Source of the DNA: Diplosphaera chodatii
Lineage: Eukaryota > Chlorophyta > Trebouxiophyceae > Prasiolales > Stichococcaceae
NCBI GenBank assembly: GCA_032358165.1
Contig: JAALGY010000059.1
Location: 620,001-684,000, forward strand
DNA length: 64,000 bases
Direction: 5' to 3'
The notes under the pieces are model-generated. The model did not search any database. It was not told the origin of the DNA and saw only the letters and a list, made by a program, of their open reading frames with translations. The translations under genes and the position numbers were made by a program. Positions within the stretch are counted from its first letter, which is position 1; each line of letters begins with the position of its first letter. This document shows, in pieces, positions 34,411 to 47,929 of this stretch.

Positions 34411-35893
34411 ATGGTGTACGTGAAGCTGGCTCTCGTGGCGCTGGTGGCGGCGCTGTGCTTTGGCGCCGCGGCCGCGGGCAATGACGACGATGACTACTAC
34501 CGCTACAAGCGCAACCAGAACAAGAACAAGGGCCTGAAGCGCATCACGGAGGCGCTGCTGCGCCAGGAGCAGATCGTGCCCGACGTCATCAGGTGAGGGC
34601 GTGTGCGTGCCGCTGTGCCGGGTGGTGGCACTTGCCTGGTGGCAGCAATCCAGTAAAGCGCAGCCACACTCTGCAGGTACGGCTGGTCGTTACATGCTGG
34701 TATCGAGAAGTCTGCTTGACACGCAGAGATGTATCGCTGGTAAAGGACGTGAAGTTCGAGATCAAGTTCCCGGCCGGCTACGTCAACGCTGGCAACTTCT
34801 TCACGACCAATGAGGTGCGCCTTGTCATGATTGTCATGATGCATGTTGCCGGACGAGTTACTGTGTGAATAAACGTGCAACGATCTGACCCGTGCCTCTG
34901 TCGACGCCGCAGACCGCCTCGCAGCCGACTGTCACCATCCGCAACGGCGGCGGCGGCCGCTACACCCTGGTGCGAAGCCGCAGCTTCACCATTTGCATTG
35001 GCGTCACCACATGCTTGAGTGTAGCACTTCCGGATATATCCGGTGAGATTGTGCGAGCGTGGCGCTGCTGACCTTGGGCTTCCGTTGCAGATCATGGCAG
35101 ACCCAGGTGTACATCGAAGACAGCATCGTCTCATCCCTAGTCATGAATGTTTCATCGTCGAGCGGCTGTTGATCTTTCATTGTCATCCTGCATGTTATCA
35201 ATCCTCTTCTTGAATCGTCTGGTCTGACCACGCCAGATGCGCCGTCGCGTCTGAACCCGATCCGCCGCAACATCTGGCACTGGGGCGTCATCAACATCCC
35301 TGCCAGTGGCCGCGTGGCTGATGGTGAGCACCTGTTTTGTGCTGCACGCCGTTGCTTGCTCTGACCAACGGTCGACACGATGTGCTTGCCGCAATGTTAG
35401 GGTCGGAAGCCTCCACTGCTGGCCAGTCACCTTTGAGACACAGTATGCTGGTAACAAGGGTAAAGTTCAGATGATTTGACTGTGCAGGCACACTTCTGGC
35501 GCCCTTCCGCGGCCCGGGCCCCCCTCCGGACGGTGGCGTGCACCGGTATGCTGGCGCCGCCAGATCATTGCCGCGCTTTGACCGCGTCACGGCACCAGCT
35601 GCAAAAAGCCTAGCAGTACATTCATGGGTGCACGTAGCCGGGAGGGTCGTGTAGGTCGCTGATGCGCCGGCCCTTCCATCTGCAGGTACACCTACCTGCT
35701 GTTCAAGCAAAACGGCCGGATCGACCTGCCCGCGGTGGCGCCCAACGCGACCATTGACCGCTCCAACTTCAGCGTTGACGCCTTTGCGGGCCGCAACAAC
35801 CTGGACCTGCCGATCGCCGCCAACTGGTTCAACTGCCAGAACAACAACCCGGTGCCGCCGGCGGGCACGCCCCCAGCGGCGGCCGGCAAGTAG
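34411..35893 (+). CDS. Secreted PEBP-family protein, seven exons including a 16-nt exon
   Basis: Exons 34411-34592, 34727-34814, 34913-34969, 35091-35106, 35237-35323, 35488-35545 and 35686-35893 sum to 696 nt, encoding 231 residues. Starts with a signal peptide (MVYVKLALVALVAALCFGAA, then AAGNDDDDYY), so the product probably enters the secretory pathway. PEBP features: LRQEQIVPDVI near the N terminus, IMADPDAPSRLNP (DPDxP signature spanning the 16-nt exon), RNIWHWGVINIP, RGPGPPPDGG and VHRYTYLLFKQ (GxHR-like; here GVHR). The tail is Asn/Pro-rich, ending PPAAAGK. It is much more divergent than the two tandem PEBPs at 22-24 kb and has a different intron pattern. Ligand and role unknown. Confidence 0.88.
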
Positions 35894-36118
35894 AGCTGCG
35901 CAGCCATGCCTCCGCTCCGGCAGCACAGGCCCACACAGGATGCTGTATGCGTTGATGTGTGACCTAACACTAGTCGCAGCATCCATTGATTGAGGGGCCC
36001 GAGAGCATGCTCGTTTTGTGACCTGCGCCTCCTCCGTGCTGACCGAAGTATGACCGCTTTGAACAAGTGTTCCGAAGTTGAGCAGCCTTATTCCTTTGCA
36101 CATGTCACCTGCAGTATA

Positions 36119-36123
36119 TGTAA
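36119..36123 (+). terminator. Candidate poly(A) signal TGTAA for the secreted PEBP gene
   Basis: TGTAA about 226 nt beyond the stop at 35893. The stretch 36124-36494 between this and the H4 stem-loop shows no gene. Confidence 0.4.
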
Positions 36124-36345
36124 CAGTGGGATTTACTTGTTGGAGGCAGTTACCACATTGTACTGAGCACCCAATGCATACTGCTGCCTATCGTATCCTC
36201 ACAGGCTAGTTTCCATCCACGCATCCTGAGCAGTCCTGCACACCTCACAGTGCTGCAGCGTGTGACGTGCCAGGAAAGATATTGATCTTCAGAGCTGTGG
36301 ACTCACAGTGCACATTTGCTATGCGATGCGGACAAGATGCACCTA

Positions 36346-38496
<2,151 letters not shown>

Positions 38497-38528
38497 GTCT
38501 GGGTCGTGCGCCACCTCAAAACCAAAAT

Positions 38529-38544
38529 GGTGTTTTTCAACACC
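38529..38544 (+). terminator. Histone 3' stem-loop of H3
   Basis: GGTGTTTTTCAACACC followed by ACCAAC and preceded by CAAAAT, 32 nt after the stop. The following 38545-39158 stretch between the convergent H3 and H2B genes shows no gene. Confidence 0.92.
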
Positions 38545-39158
38545 ACCAACAACTTGCCACGGGATGCTGGCCTGTCAGTACCCTCCCGTCTTGTACCTCA
38601 CTCTGGTTTGTGCACAAGCCCTGCAGGTTGCTACTGTCATCACAGCACTTGCGCTCTATGCTGTTGTGTGATGGGACCGCAATGCACAATCAGGCTGCAT
38701 CACTTACAAACGATGAATCAGGCCAGAAGGCCTGCGGGGAGCACAGGAGCTTGTATAGCTGCTTGAGCTATTGAGTGGGTCTGCATCGAGCTGCTGCATT
38801 GTGCATATCGTTGCACTACAGTATGCACTGCGCAAGCTGCTGGGCTATCAACCTACTGGCTTGCTTGACAGTTCATCTGCTGCACTGACACAAGTTGCAC
38901 GTGCACAAGCCAATCTGCGTTGAGTGTTGTGCTGCTGCAGTTTTGGCACAACGTAGAAAGCTCCAGCACTCCCGATGCCATGCCAAGTGTTGACATGCCG
39001 TATGGTACTAGCAAAGCTGCAGCCGCAAGCGAGGGCGTCCTCTGCAACATCAGCGCATACTGGGCAGACGGCGCAACATTGTCAAGGTACAGCAGAGGTG
39101 CTATGACTTGCAGTAAAGTCAGAAGCAGGCAGTGCAACATCCAGCACTCTGGCCTGGT

Positions 39159-39174
39159 GGTGTTGAAAAACACC
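39159..39174 (-). terminator. Histone 3' stem-loop of H2B
   Basis: On the minus strand GGTGTTTTTCAACACC, preceded by CAAAAT and followed by ACC, 43 nt after the stop codon. Confidence 0.92.
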
Positions 39175-39217
39175 ATTTTGGTTGTGGCTTGCGGCTGTTG
39201 CCAGGTGCAGCAACGCT

Positions 39218-39896
39218 TTAAGCGGAGGTGAACTTGGTGACGGCCTTGGTGCCCTCGGACACGGCGTGCTTGGCCAGCTCACCCGGCAGGATCAGGCGCA
39301 CCTGCGTGTGCAACACATACCATAGTTGAGGACCTGGCCGAGACAAACAGTGCATGACGCACAGTGCATGGCGTGGCAGCAGTCTGCAGCAGCCGGTCGG
39401 TGTGCAGTGCAGGACATCACAGCAGGCGAGCAACATGACGCACCGCAGTCTGGATCTCGCGGGAGGTGACGGTGGGCTTCTTCGAGTAGCGCGCCAGCTT
39501 GGCGGCCTCCGTCGCAATCTTCTCAAACTGGTCCTGGATGAAGGAGTTCAGGATGGAGATGGCCTTGGAGCTGATGCCGGTGTCCGGGTGCACCTGCTTC
39601 AGCACCTGCATGCACAACATCACAGCGTCAGGAGGTTGCTACACATCCCCAACAGTTGACCATACATGAGCATGCCATGTGCGGCCAGCTGCCACGGATG
39701 CGCACAGGACAACAGCAGCAGGCGCAGCAGCATGACAAGCTTGAAGACTTGAAGACACTTGAGCAGCAAACCAACCCACCTTGTAGATGTAGATCTTCCA
39801 GGACTCGACAGACCGCTTCTTGCCGCCCTTCTTGCCGCCCTTCTTCTGGGCGATGGCCTTGCCGGCCACCTTCTTCTCGGCGGTCTTGGGCGCCAT
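39218..39896 (-). CDS. Histone H2B
   Basis: Core histone. Exons 39896-39780 (39 codons, [20 protein letters not shown]...), 39605-39444 (54 codons) and 39301-39218 sum to 363 nt, encoding 120 residues. Shows [40 protein letters not shown] and the end KFTSA. A 5' UTR intron is likely at 40178-39902, whose CTGCAG acceptor lies five bases before the ATG, as in H3. Divergent from H2A. Confidence 0.97.
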
Positions 39897-40455
39897 TGTG
39901 TCTGCAGAGCAAAGTTACTGCACATCAGGTCTATGTCATGACTCAACACATGCTGCTTTCTGAGCAGCAATCGAGTGTTCGAATGCCTACACAGGACGAG
40001 GCAGGGCACATGGCAATGCAGCACCACACACAGCCAGAAGCAATAGTGTTGCTATTGACAAGGTGGCAGCACCATGCAGCTGACATGTCTAGCAAGGATA
40101 GCCATGCTCTTCAAAAGCCGGGCAAACGGTGACATCCGCCTCGACACAGTTCAATCTCAGACACGCGCACACACGCACCTGCTGTGCTGCGTCAGGCGAC
40201 AGGAGGCAGTAGCTGCGGTCTGGGAAGGAGGTAATGAGCAGGGAAGAGCGGGAATGGCGGGCTGTGCGCAGTGCATCGGGTGAAGTCAGGTTGCCAACCG
40301 GGAATCTACCAGCAGATCTCCTCCCCAAAAAGGACCCTACATCTCGGGCGCCCTGAACGGATACAAAACACGACTGCTGCGCTTGCGTCGTCATTCCGCT
40401 CCTTTCCTGCACACTCCTCTGCACCTTCTGCCTCAGCAGCACACAGCCAGCCACC
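39897..40455. promoter_or_regulatory. Shared divergent H2B/H2A promoter region
   Basis: 559 bp between the two ATGs; about half (39902-40178) is the inferred H2B 5' UTR intron, so the true bidirectional promoter is probably about 40180-40400. GGATACAAAAC near 40358 is an A-rich stretch upstream of H2A that might act as a TATA-like element. Confidence 0.55.
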
Positions 40456-41174
40456 ATGTCGGGCCGCGGCAAGGGAAAGAGCGCCAAGAAGGCCGTCAGC
40501 CAGTCGTCCAAGGCCGGCCTGCAGTTCCCCGTCGGCCGTGTCGCCCGGTGAGCTGTTGTTTTGGTCAGCAGTGTTGCTGCTATTTTGAGGTGACACCTTG
40601 CAACGGCGTCATGGCCATCTGTAGCTCATGTGTGCTGCGTGCCGGCTTGGGCGCTGGTGTGAACCGAGCCCAGTGCCTAGTGAGCGGCTCACCAGCAAGC
40701 ACTGACATGCTGTGCTGCATATCATGCAGGTACCTGAAGAAGGGCAAGTACGCCACGCGTGTGGGTGCCGGTGCGCCTGTGTACCTGGCCGCAGTGCTGG
40801 AGTACTTGGCTGGTGAGGACTGTCTGCCATGATAGTGAAGAAGGTGTCTCTGTGCTGTTGCTTTGTTGTCGCATTGTGCGCCATCCTGCACTAGGTACAA
40901 AAAGCGCATGTCCTGTCCCTGCACCTGCGCAGTGTTGCCAGTTGCGCTGACATCGTATGCTTTGTGGCCTGCAGCCGAGGTGCTGGAGCTGGCCGGCAAC
41001 GCTGCCCGCGACAACAAGAAGACCCGCATCGTGCCGCGCCACATCCAGCTGGCGGTGCGCAACGACGAGGAGCTGTCCAAGCTGCTGGGCGGCGTGACCA
41101 TCGCGGCCGGCGGTGTGCTGCCCAACATCCACTCGGTGCTGCTGCCCAAGACCAAGGCCAAGAAGGAGGTCTGA
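40456..41174 (+). CDS. Histone H2A
   Basis: Core histone. Exons 40456-40547, 40730-40812 and 40975-41174 sum to 375 nt, encoding 124 residues. [20 protein letters not shown], the acidic-patch region [40 protein letters not shown] and the end [11 protein letters not shown]. No SQ(E/D)-phi tail, so it is canonical H2A rather than H2A.X; the first-exon region also does not look like H2A.Z. Confidence 0.97.
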
Positions 41175-41217
41175 GCCAAGCGCAGACTCTCTGGGCCCTG
41201 TCCCTACCCACCACAAT

Positions 41218-41233
41218 GGTGTTTTTCAACACC
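41218..41233 (+). terminator. Histone 3' stem-loop of H2A
   Basis: GGTGTTTTTCAACACC preceded by CACAAT and followed by ACCAAAC, 43 nt after the stop. Confidence 0.92.
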
Positions 41234-42024
41234 ACCAAACCGTGTGCGGGATCTGCTGCGTGGTTGGCAATGACCAGAGCACCATCTATATGCTACCACA
41301 AGCTGCACTGCGATCACCATTGTGCAGCCTGTCCTGATGGCCAGTGTCTGCCTCTAAAGCACAGCTCGACCCAGTCCCGCCGCTTGTCATACACTGGGGT
41401 CGGGCTGCTTCTGCAACCTGCTCGGATGCATGCTCCCAGCATGCGACATGGTTTGCATCATGGTGTGAGGTTACAGACCTGGCATCAGTACCAAACCAGC
41501 AGACCGAAGCTGAGTCAACATGCTGTAGTATGAAACCACTGCAGACCAGGGCAGGGCAGAAGGGTTGTCAGGTTCAGAAACCTACTAACACACACAAGAA
41601 TCATCAACCTGGTTGTCCACAGGTTCACGCTGGCACCCGGTGCCAGCCTGGCAGGGTGCCTGGGACAATGCCACTACCTTGGCACACCAGAACCCCAGAT
41701 ACCAATAGCAGAGTCGATCATGAGAAGCAGTCCACTCACAAGCACTGAATTAGCATACCAGCAACTCAAACCATCTTGCGCGCTGCACTGCCTGCTGTGG
41801 CGACGCTGCAGCAGGCAGTGCAGCGCGTGCATGTGTACAGAAGAATATTTATCCCCCGGTGCTTGGAAGCCGTCATCATGACGGTCGTGCAGCACCTGCG
41901 AAGCCCCTTGCAATGGCAGACATGTTGAATTATTATCTAGAACCAAGGTGCAGAGACAGTAGGACACGGCCGTGTTGATGGCCTCGAGAGGCCTCCGTTG
42001 TTGTCATCCAGCCTTTGATTGGCG
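41234..42024. other. Intergenic region between H2A and the first multicopper oxidase
   Basis: No gene recognised. Contains the 19-bp perfect hairpin at 41779-41827, reported separately. Confidence 0.5.
41779..41827. repeat. Perfect 19-bp hairpin 3' of multicopper oxidase 1
   Basis: Arms 41779-41797 and 41809-41827 are exact reverse complements (CGCGCTGCACTGCCTGCTG) around an 11-nt loop. Lies about 200 bp beyond the MCO stop codon; could be a 3' UTR structure, a small-RNA hairpin or a transcription/processing element. Confidence 0.85.
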
Positions 42025-45000
42025 TCACTTGAAGATGGCCCTGGGGCAGTTGGGCAGCCAGAAGTTGGCGCTTGGGTCGTCCAATGGGCTTCCCGTCGGC
42101 GGCTGCAAGAACGTCACACCACGGTCAAACAGCCAGCAGCATAATGACCTTAGTGTATACTGCAGCCGCACTGAACAAATGGATGAGGCGTGCTGATGCA
42201 CGATCCTCGTGATGGTACTCACATAGAACACATCGTAGTACCCCCGCTTCTGCAGCATCTGCATGGTGCAGGACACTGGTGGTTGAGTAGGCGCTCGTCA
42301 TGTCGGCATGAACCTAGGAACATGCTGTCTACATTGCACCAGTACATATGTACGTGTGTATTGCACTGTGTACGTTGCCCAGTCCTTGGCATACCGTCAC
42401 ATGGTCTGTGGTGAACGGCGGGGCGGTGGCGGTGTCATAGGTGGTGTTGCGCCAGTCACCCCACTGCATCTCCGCCTCAGAGGGCGAATTCTTCAGCAGT
42501 TTGGCGTCGAATGGCGGCGTGGTCTTGAACGTCTTGCTACCAATTGAATCTGACACCTGCAAGAGCACATGTCAGGGCATAGGGTGAGTCGAGGTGCGTC
42601 TTTGATGTAGCGCAGGGCGGGCTGGCAGGATAGCCACACCAGTGTGCACACTTGCGTCAAAAGACAGAACTGTCGTGAGCTTCGTGCGCAACTCAAACAA
42701 TTGAACGAGCCTACCATGAAGGCGCGCATCATCTCGTGGTCCTCGTGCACGCCGTTGTGGCAGTGCATCATGTACTCGCCCAGATGCGGGCCATAGCGAG
42801 CCACCACGGCGATCTCCTGGACGTTGGCGCCGATGTGCATGACCTGCACCATTGCGATTGCTTCTTATACAATGCCTCCTAGGTGCATCTGCTGGAGGCG
42901 GGCGAGGCCGCCGCGCTGACTGAAGCATAGCTTGTCCTGACTGCCAGCAGCACATCCAATGACATGATTATCAACCAGGGCAGATGTCGCAGGCAGCATC
43001 ACTGTGGAGTAGCTACACGCACGTCTTTTGGAATGTTGTTGTATTCGGGCGGGCATGGCTGCCAGCCGCTCGTCTTGACAGCCGCACAGAAGAAGTCCTG
43101 CAGTTGTGAGCGCACTCCTATCAAATAGCACCATAGCGCAGCACATCCCAGCTCGCATTCCACCGGATATGGCATGCAGCAGCCGGCAGTGCTGGCAGTG
43201 CCGCCGGGTCAAATTCATGAGGAACACTGGCGCACTGACCCTGTCTTCAGCCAAAGCAGCCTAACGCCATACAGTGCATACCACGAACTGGCGTGCTGCC
43301 AGATGTCCGCTTTGTTGTGAGTACAGCTGGGTCACCAGCTTTGATGTGCTTGCAGAATAGGTCACTCACTATCAGGTGGACGTGAATGGGATGGATCCAG
43401 CCGCCGCCCGCCTTCAGGTTCCAGAGCTCGATGGTGTTTTGGCCGACGTCCTGCGATGGTGGAAGCCTCATCAGCAGTCTTAAGCATGTGTGGCGTGTAC
43501 TACACGACAACCTAGCAAGCACAGAATGCCTGCCCGTCTCTATCTCACAGCTGCCTATGCCGTTCTGCAGGTTTTGCAGGTGACTCACATCGTACTCGAT
43601 GTGAGGTTTGCCTGGGAGGTTACCGTCTTTGTAGTCCCAACCTCTGTGGGAGCAACATCGTGCGTCTGATGGATGGCAACAGGCACAAAAGCACAACGAC
43701 GGCACAGTGCAAGTATATACTACATGCAGGCATGAACAGTGAATTGATCAGGTAGTTGCGGCAGGACACGTTTGTTTCACGATGCACATACTGCACGCTG
43801 GCATGACGGGTCACCAGTTGCGCACCTTCCGTTGAACTGCAGACAGAAGAACGAGCCATGTCAATCACTGCATCGCTCGATGCGACACTGCACACTGCAG
43901 CTGACGTGTTTACAAGCAGCAGCATGCTGATACTGGGGTCAGGGGTACGCACCACCCAGAGGCCACTCTTGCCGAACTCGAGCTGGCGGTCGAAACCGCC
44001 CTTCAGCGCGCGCTGCTGGTAGGTCTGCAGGTGCGGCACAGGAAAGGAGCTCAGTGTGAAACCCCAGTGGTGCTCAACATGCTGTGCATAGGAGCGGCGT
44101 TCGTAGCACAGTGTTCCCACTACGGCAGTCTGAATATCAGTATGCAGCTGTGGTGCTTTGCTGAGTGCTCCAGCTCGGCCGGCCATGCCTATAGTCACGC
44201 TGATGAGCTGCAGACGCAGTTCATCGAAACGGGACAGCAGAAGGGTTGCATGGCACTGTTCGAGGGCCGAGCTGCTCACCTGGAGCGTGTTCTGGGGCAG
44301 CGGACCCGTGAGCCGTTCGCCATTGATCACATCGGGCGTCACGCTGGGCACGCCAGCATTGGCATTGGGGCCGCCGACGTTGATCTTCATGATCAGGTGG
44401 CTGTGGCAGAAGAAGGGCGTCAGGCCAGTGGTCTGCGCCGCGTTGGGCTTGTTGATGAGGTAGATAGGCGTGTGCGCGTATGCTGTGAAGTTGCACACCT
44501 GCGCCAACACACCATGGATCTCGGTGCTGCTGTTGTACACAATCAGCTTCTCGGGTTAGCCTCTGATCCATTTGCGCACCGATGACTGTCCGAGACAACG
44601 ATGCTGGCAGCGACAATCAAATGCCAGACAGCAGCGAGTGTAGGGGAGGGACGGTTCACCACATCCCAACGGTAGGCTGCGTCGGTGAGCAGCCCATCTG
44701 CCGGCCAAGGTACAGCTGCACCAGCAAAGCCGCCATCGCTGCCAATAATCTTGCAGATCTTGCTGCTGACCTCGGTCCCAGCCGCGTCCCACAGCTGCGC
44801 GAGGCAACAACATGAGGATGGAGGTGGCGCTGGCTCGGACTCAGGGGGGACGGTACGAGACCATTGCTCTCCCTCAAGCAATGTGCACACACCACACCTG
44901 TAGGATCCAGGGGCGCGAGACGCTGGCACCTGAGCCAGATGAAGTGTTGTCTGATCAGCATATGTCATCATTGTAGAGCACAGCAGAGCGTCAGGCACCA

Positions 45001-47923
45001 AGCAGCGTGATCGCCTCCATATGCGAAGGCATGCAGACAAAAATGTGCCGCTGCCATGATCACCTAGGATGCGGAAGCGGATCCAAGTGGCGTCTATGTC
45101 CAACACCGGCCATGGCACAGCGTTAACGGCGTTGATGTCGCCCCAGAGGTCGTCCTTGTGCACGCCTGTGCCATACACCCGTATGAGAGCAAACACGACA
45201 GCTCAGCCTGTATGAGGCTGGGTCTGTCAGCAAGAGCGCAGGACTCTGGCAGCAAAGAACATGCGAGGTGTCTGCACAGCAGACGGGAGCATCTACGCAC
45301 CCAGGCGGTCGTAGTTAAGGCGGCAGACGCCCTTCTCGCCCGCCCGCGGGGCAGACAGCACATAGTCTCCCAGCATCAGCTGGTGCTCCGTCACGGGAGG
45401 CTGGTGAGCGTCGCCCTCGACCTGTTGGAGACGTGGCAGAAGCTTTGCTGCTTCACATCGGTTGTGCGGACCAACAGATGCTGGCTGGGACGGTGGGGCC
45501 ATGCGTGTCTAAGGCTGCTTCGAAGACGGGCTTGAAAATATGAACATAAAGGACACAGCAGGTCACGCTCTGCCTTCTGATGACATACCTTGAAAGGATC
45601 CTGATCGCCTGAGCAGCCCCGCACAACGAGCATGCCCGCCAGCCCTGCTCATCAGGGGGAAGGCAATGCATCAGAGTTTGCAAGTGCAGCTGAGACGTGC
45701 TGCAGAACGAGGACACATGGCACAGCTCCAGATGCGAGGATGTACATGGCGGGGTTGGCAACACGACCAGCCAACTCTGCACACTGCACTCACCGGCAAA
45801 CACATTTGCTGATGTGGTACCAACTGCGTGGTCATGGTACCAAAGTGTAGCCGGCCTGCAGCAGGCAGGCAACATGCACACTGCGAGAGGCGTGAGGCAA
45901 ACCTGACAGGGTGGTCCACCAAGCCCTGTGTAATGGTGCAGTAGGGAAGCAACAGGACTGCAGACGGCCACGGCACCTACCTGTTGTTTGGAATCACATA
46001 ATCCTGCAGAGTAAGGAGACATGTCTGTAAGCTGGGGTTGCGTACAGGCAAGCTGCGTGTACTGATAGCATGTGGGCGTGCAACCAGGGCACTAGCTATT
46101 GCTGCGCGCACCTTGGTCTCCCCGGCGCACGTGTACTGCTCTGCCCAGCCGTCCATGTCGGAGGTGGATGCCTGCCCATGGTGGTGCTGCACACACCACA
46201 CACACTGTGAACCAGACACTGACACACACACTGACACACACACACACACACTGACACACACTGACCACACTGAAGCCTCGGCCGGTTCCAGGTGGCAGCT
46301 TGGAGTAGTGTGCCATGCGCTCGGCACGGTCCCCGCAGATGTCCTTCGTTTCTGCATGCACACATCTGGTGCTGTTGTGCAATGCACAGCAACTCGCCGC
46401 AGACGACACATTCTTGTTGGTGACCTTGCGCCCGCATGAATGAGCAGTCTGCATGCAAGGGAGCTGCATTGCAGCCTGCGCCCGGTTTGCTCGATCGTGA
46501 CTGTGGCCGTGCAACGGTGAAGACACTCTGGCTACTGCCACGCTGTAGTCTATGCATGAGCGCGCATACACAGACGCTCACCATCTGAGCCGGCATCCCC
46601 GGGGCCGGCAGGCGGGTAGTACTTGGAGTCGGGCGATACGTTGTGGGTGAAGCGAGTCACATGCGGAACGCCCCTGCGAAAGCACAGCTGCTGCTCAATA
46701 GTAAAGGAGATTATCAAAGGTTCTCGCCGTGATCTGTTCAATATGGCAACTGCACAGAGGCAGATGAAAGATGGAGCGGGCCAGCAGTGCCGCTGAGCAC
46801 CGTGGCACACTGTTATACAGGGTATTGTTGAGCAGTCTGTGTGCGGTGCTCGGAAAGGCAGTTGACCAACGTGAATGAATGTGCGCACTGGACCCTGTCG
46901 ATAAACGGTCCTGGCACCAGCCCGTTGTAGCCAAGCATTGGGACGGAGGGACCCTCACACGCCGTTCCATTGAGCCCGAAGTCGATCATGACCTCCTCAA
47001 TGCTGATCTGCAGCTCAGGCCAGCAGCACTTTCGATATACAGGTTCAGGGATGTGACGCACATTATGCCAAGAGCAATTCTGAGCCATGCACTGATCGAG
47101 ATCTGCTGAAGACCCACTGCATCTGACATCGCTTCCTGCACATGCTGCTATTGCACATAGATGATGCCTGCTCATGGGCACACGTACGTACCTCATAACC
47201 CTCGATGCAGTGACCAGCCTGCAAGCATGCACACATCGATCAGCCTCTTCAACCCTCATAAACATGCACGCAAATTTCCCTGATGGACTGATCTGTCGGC
47301 ATCGCATCTCAGTGCCCACCAAGCAACACTGGCGGTTGACATCAGCCAGAGCTGCCCCAATCAGCTCACCGTGTTGCATGTCTTGTCGACCGAAGGCTTG
47401 AGGAGCTTGAGCGGCTGAAAACGCTGGACGAAGACAAACGGCGCGGTGGGGAACGGACTTGAGGGGTACCCGTTGACCTGCAGGTGACGTTGACGCTGTC
47501 AGCGCTGGGTGCCAGGTTGCAGCAAGCAGGCATCAGCCTGTGCATGTGTGCAGCCCCCGCTCCTGTCAGCACCCAGCGATACTGCATTGGATGGAGGGAC
47601 GAGCTGCGGACTCACATCTGTGCAATGCAATGAGTCAGGGAGGCAGGGCGCACGTCATACGTTTGCCCCTTGGGCAGAACTTTGCACTGCGTGTCCGTGA
47701 AGGGCGATGGCCCCAGCGGGTCGAAGGTCCGTGGGGAAGCGCCGCCGCTTCCACCGCCGCCGCTGTTGCTGCTGCTTCCACTGCCTCCCCCGCTTCCAGT
47801 GCTCGAAGTGGTGGTACCGGATGCCGAGCTCCTTGAGGCAACGGCGGTGCGCTGCAGCAGCGTTCTGGCGCCTGAATTGGCCTCGGCGCTGGAGCAGGCC
47901 AAGAGTAAGGCCGTGACCGCGAC
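42025..47923 (-). CDS. Multicopper oxidase 1 (CotA/laccase-like, secreted; first exon unresolved)
   Basis: Three-cupredoxin-domain copper oxidase that should couple substrate oxidation to reduction of O2 to water; substrate unknown. About 23-25 exons. N terminus: hydrophobic VTALLLACSSAEA (signal-peptide core) then a Gly/Ser linker and FDPLGPSPF (about 47610-47923). Then IDFGLNGTACEGPSVPMLGY, RGVPHVTRFTHNVSPDSKYY, first copper motif VVHHHG (about 46185), DYVIPNNR, second motif LWYHDHAVG (about 45840), GDINAVNAVPWPVL, SRPWILQ, TPFFCHSHLIMKINVG, an 11-nt exon (43826-43836), third motif GWIHPIHVHL (about 43390), fourth motif YMMHCHNGVHEDHEMM (about 42730-42775) and the end FWLPNCPRAIFK, stop 42027-42025. 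All copper-ligand motifs are intact. An in-frame stop just upstream of the signal exon means the start Met lies in an unseen exon 5' of it. Confidence 0.85.
43826..43836 (-). other. 11-nt microexon of multicopper oxidase 1
   Basis: TTCAACGGAAG (minus) between CTGCAG and GTGCGC; with AG carried over to the next exon it encodes F-N-G-R before GWDYKD. Conserved in the two downstream-numbered paralogues. Confidence 0.8.
46190..46270. repeat. Interrupted (CA)n/(TG)n microsatellite in an MCO1 intron
   Basis: CACA-rich run with CTGA interruptions, in the intron directly upstream (minus sense) of the exon carrying the first copper motif; in the pre-mRNA it is a UG-rich tract immediately before the 3' splice site. 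Confidence 0.9.
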
Positions 47924-47929
47924 CTGCAC

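Noticed and set aside
46190..46270. CA-repeat considered as a CRISPR-like or telomeric repeat
   Set aside because: Simple dinucleotide microsatellite in an intron; no spacer structure.
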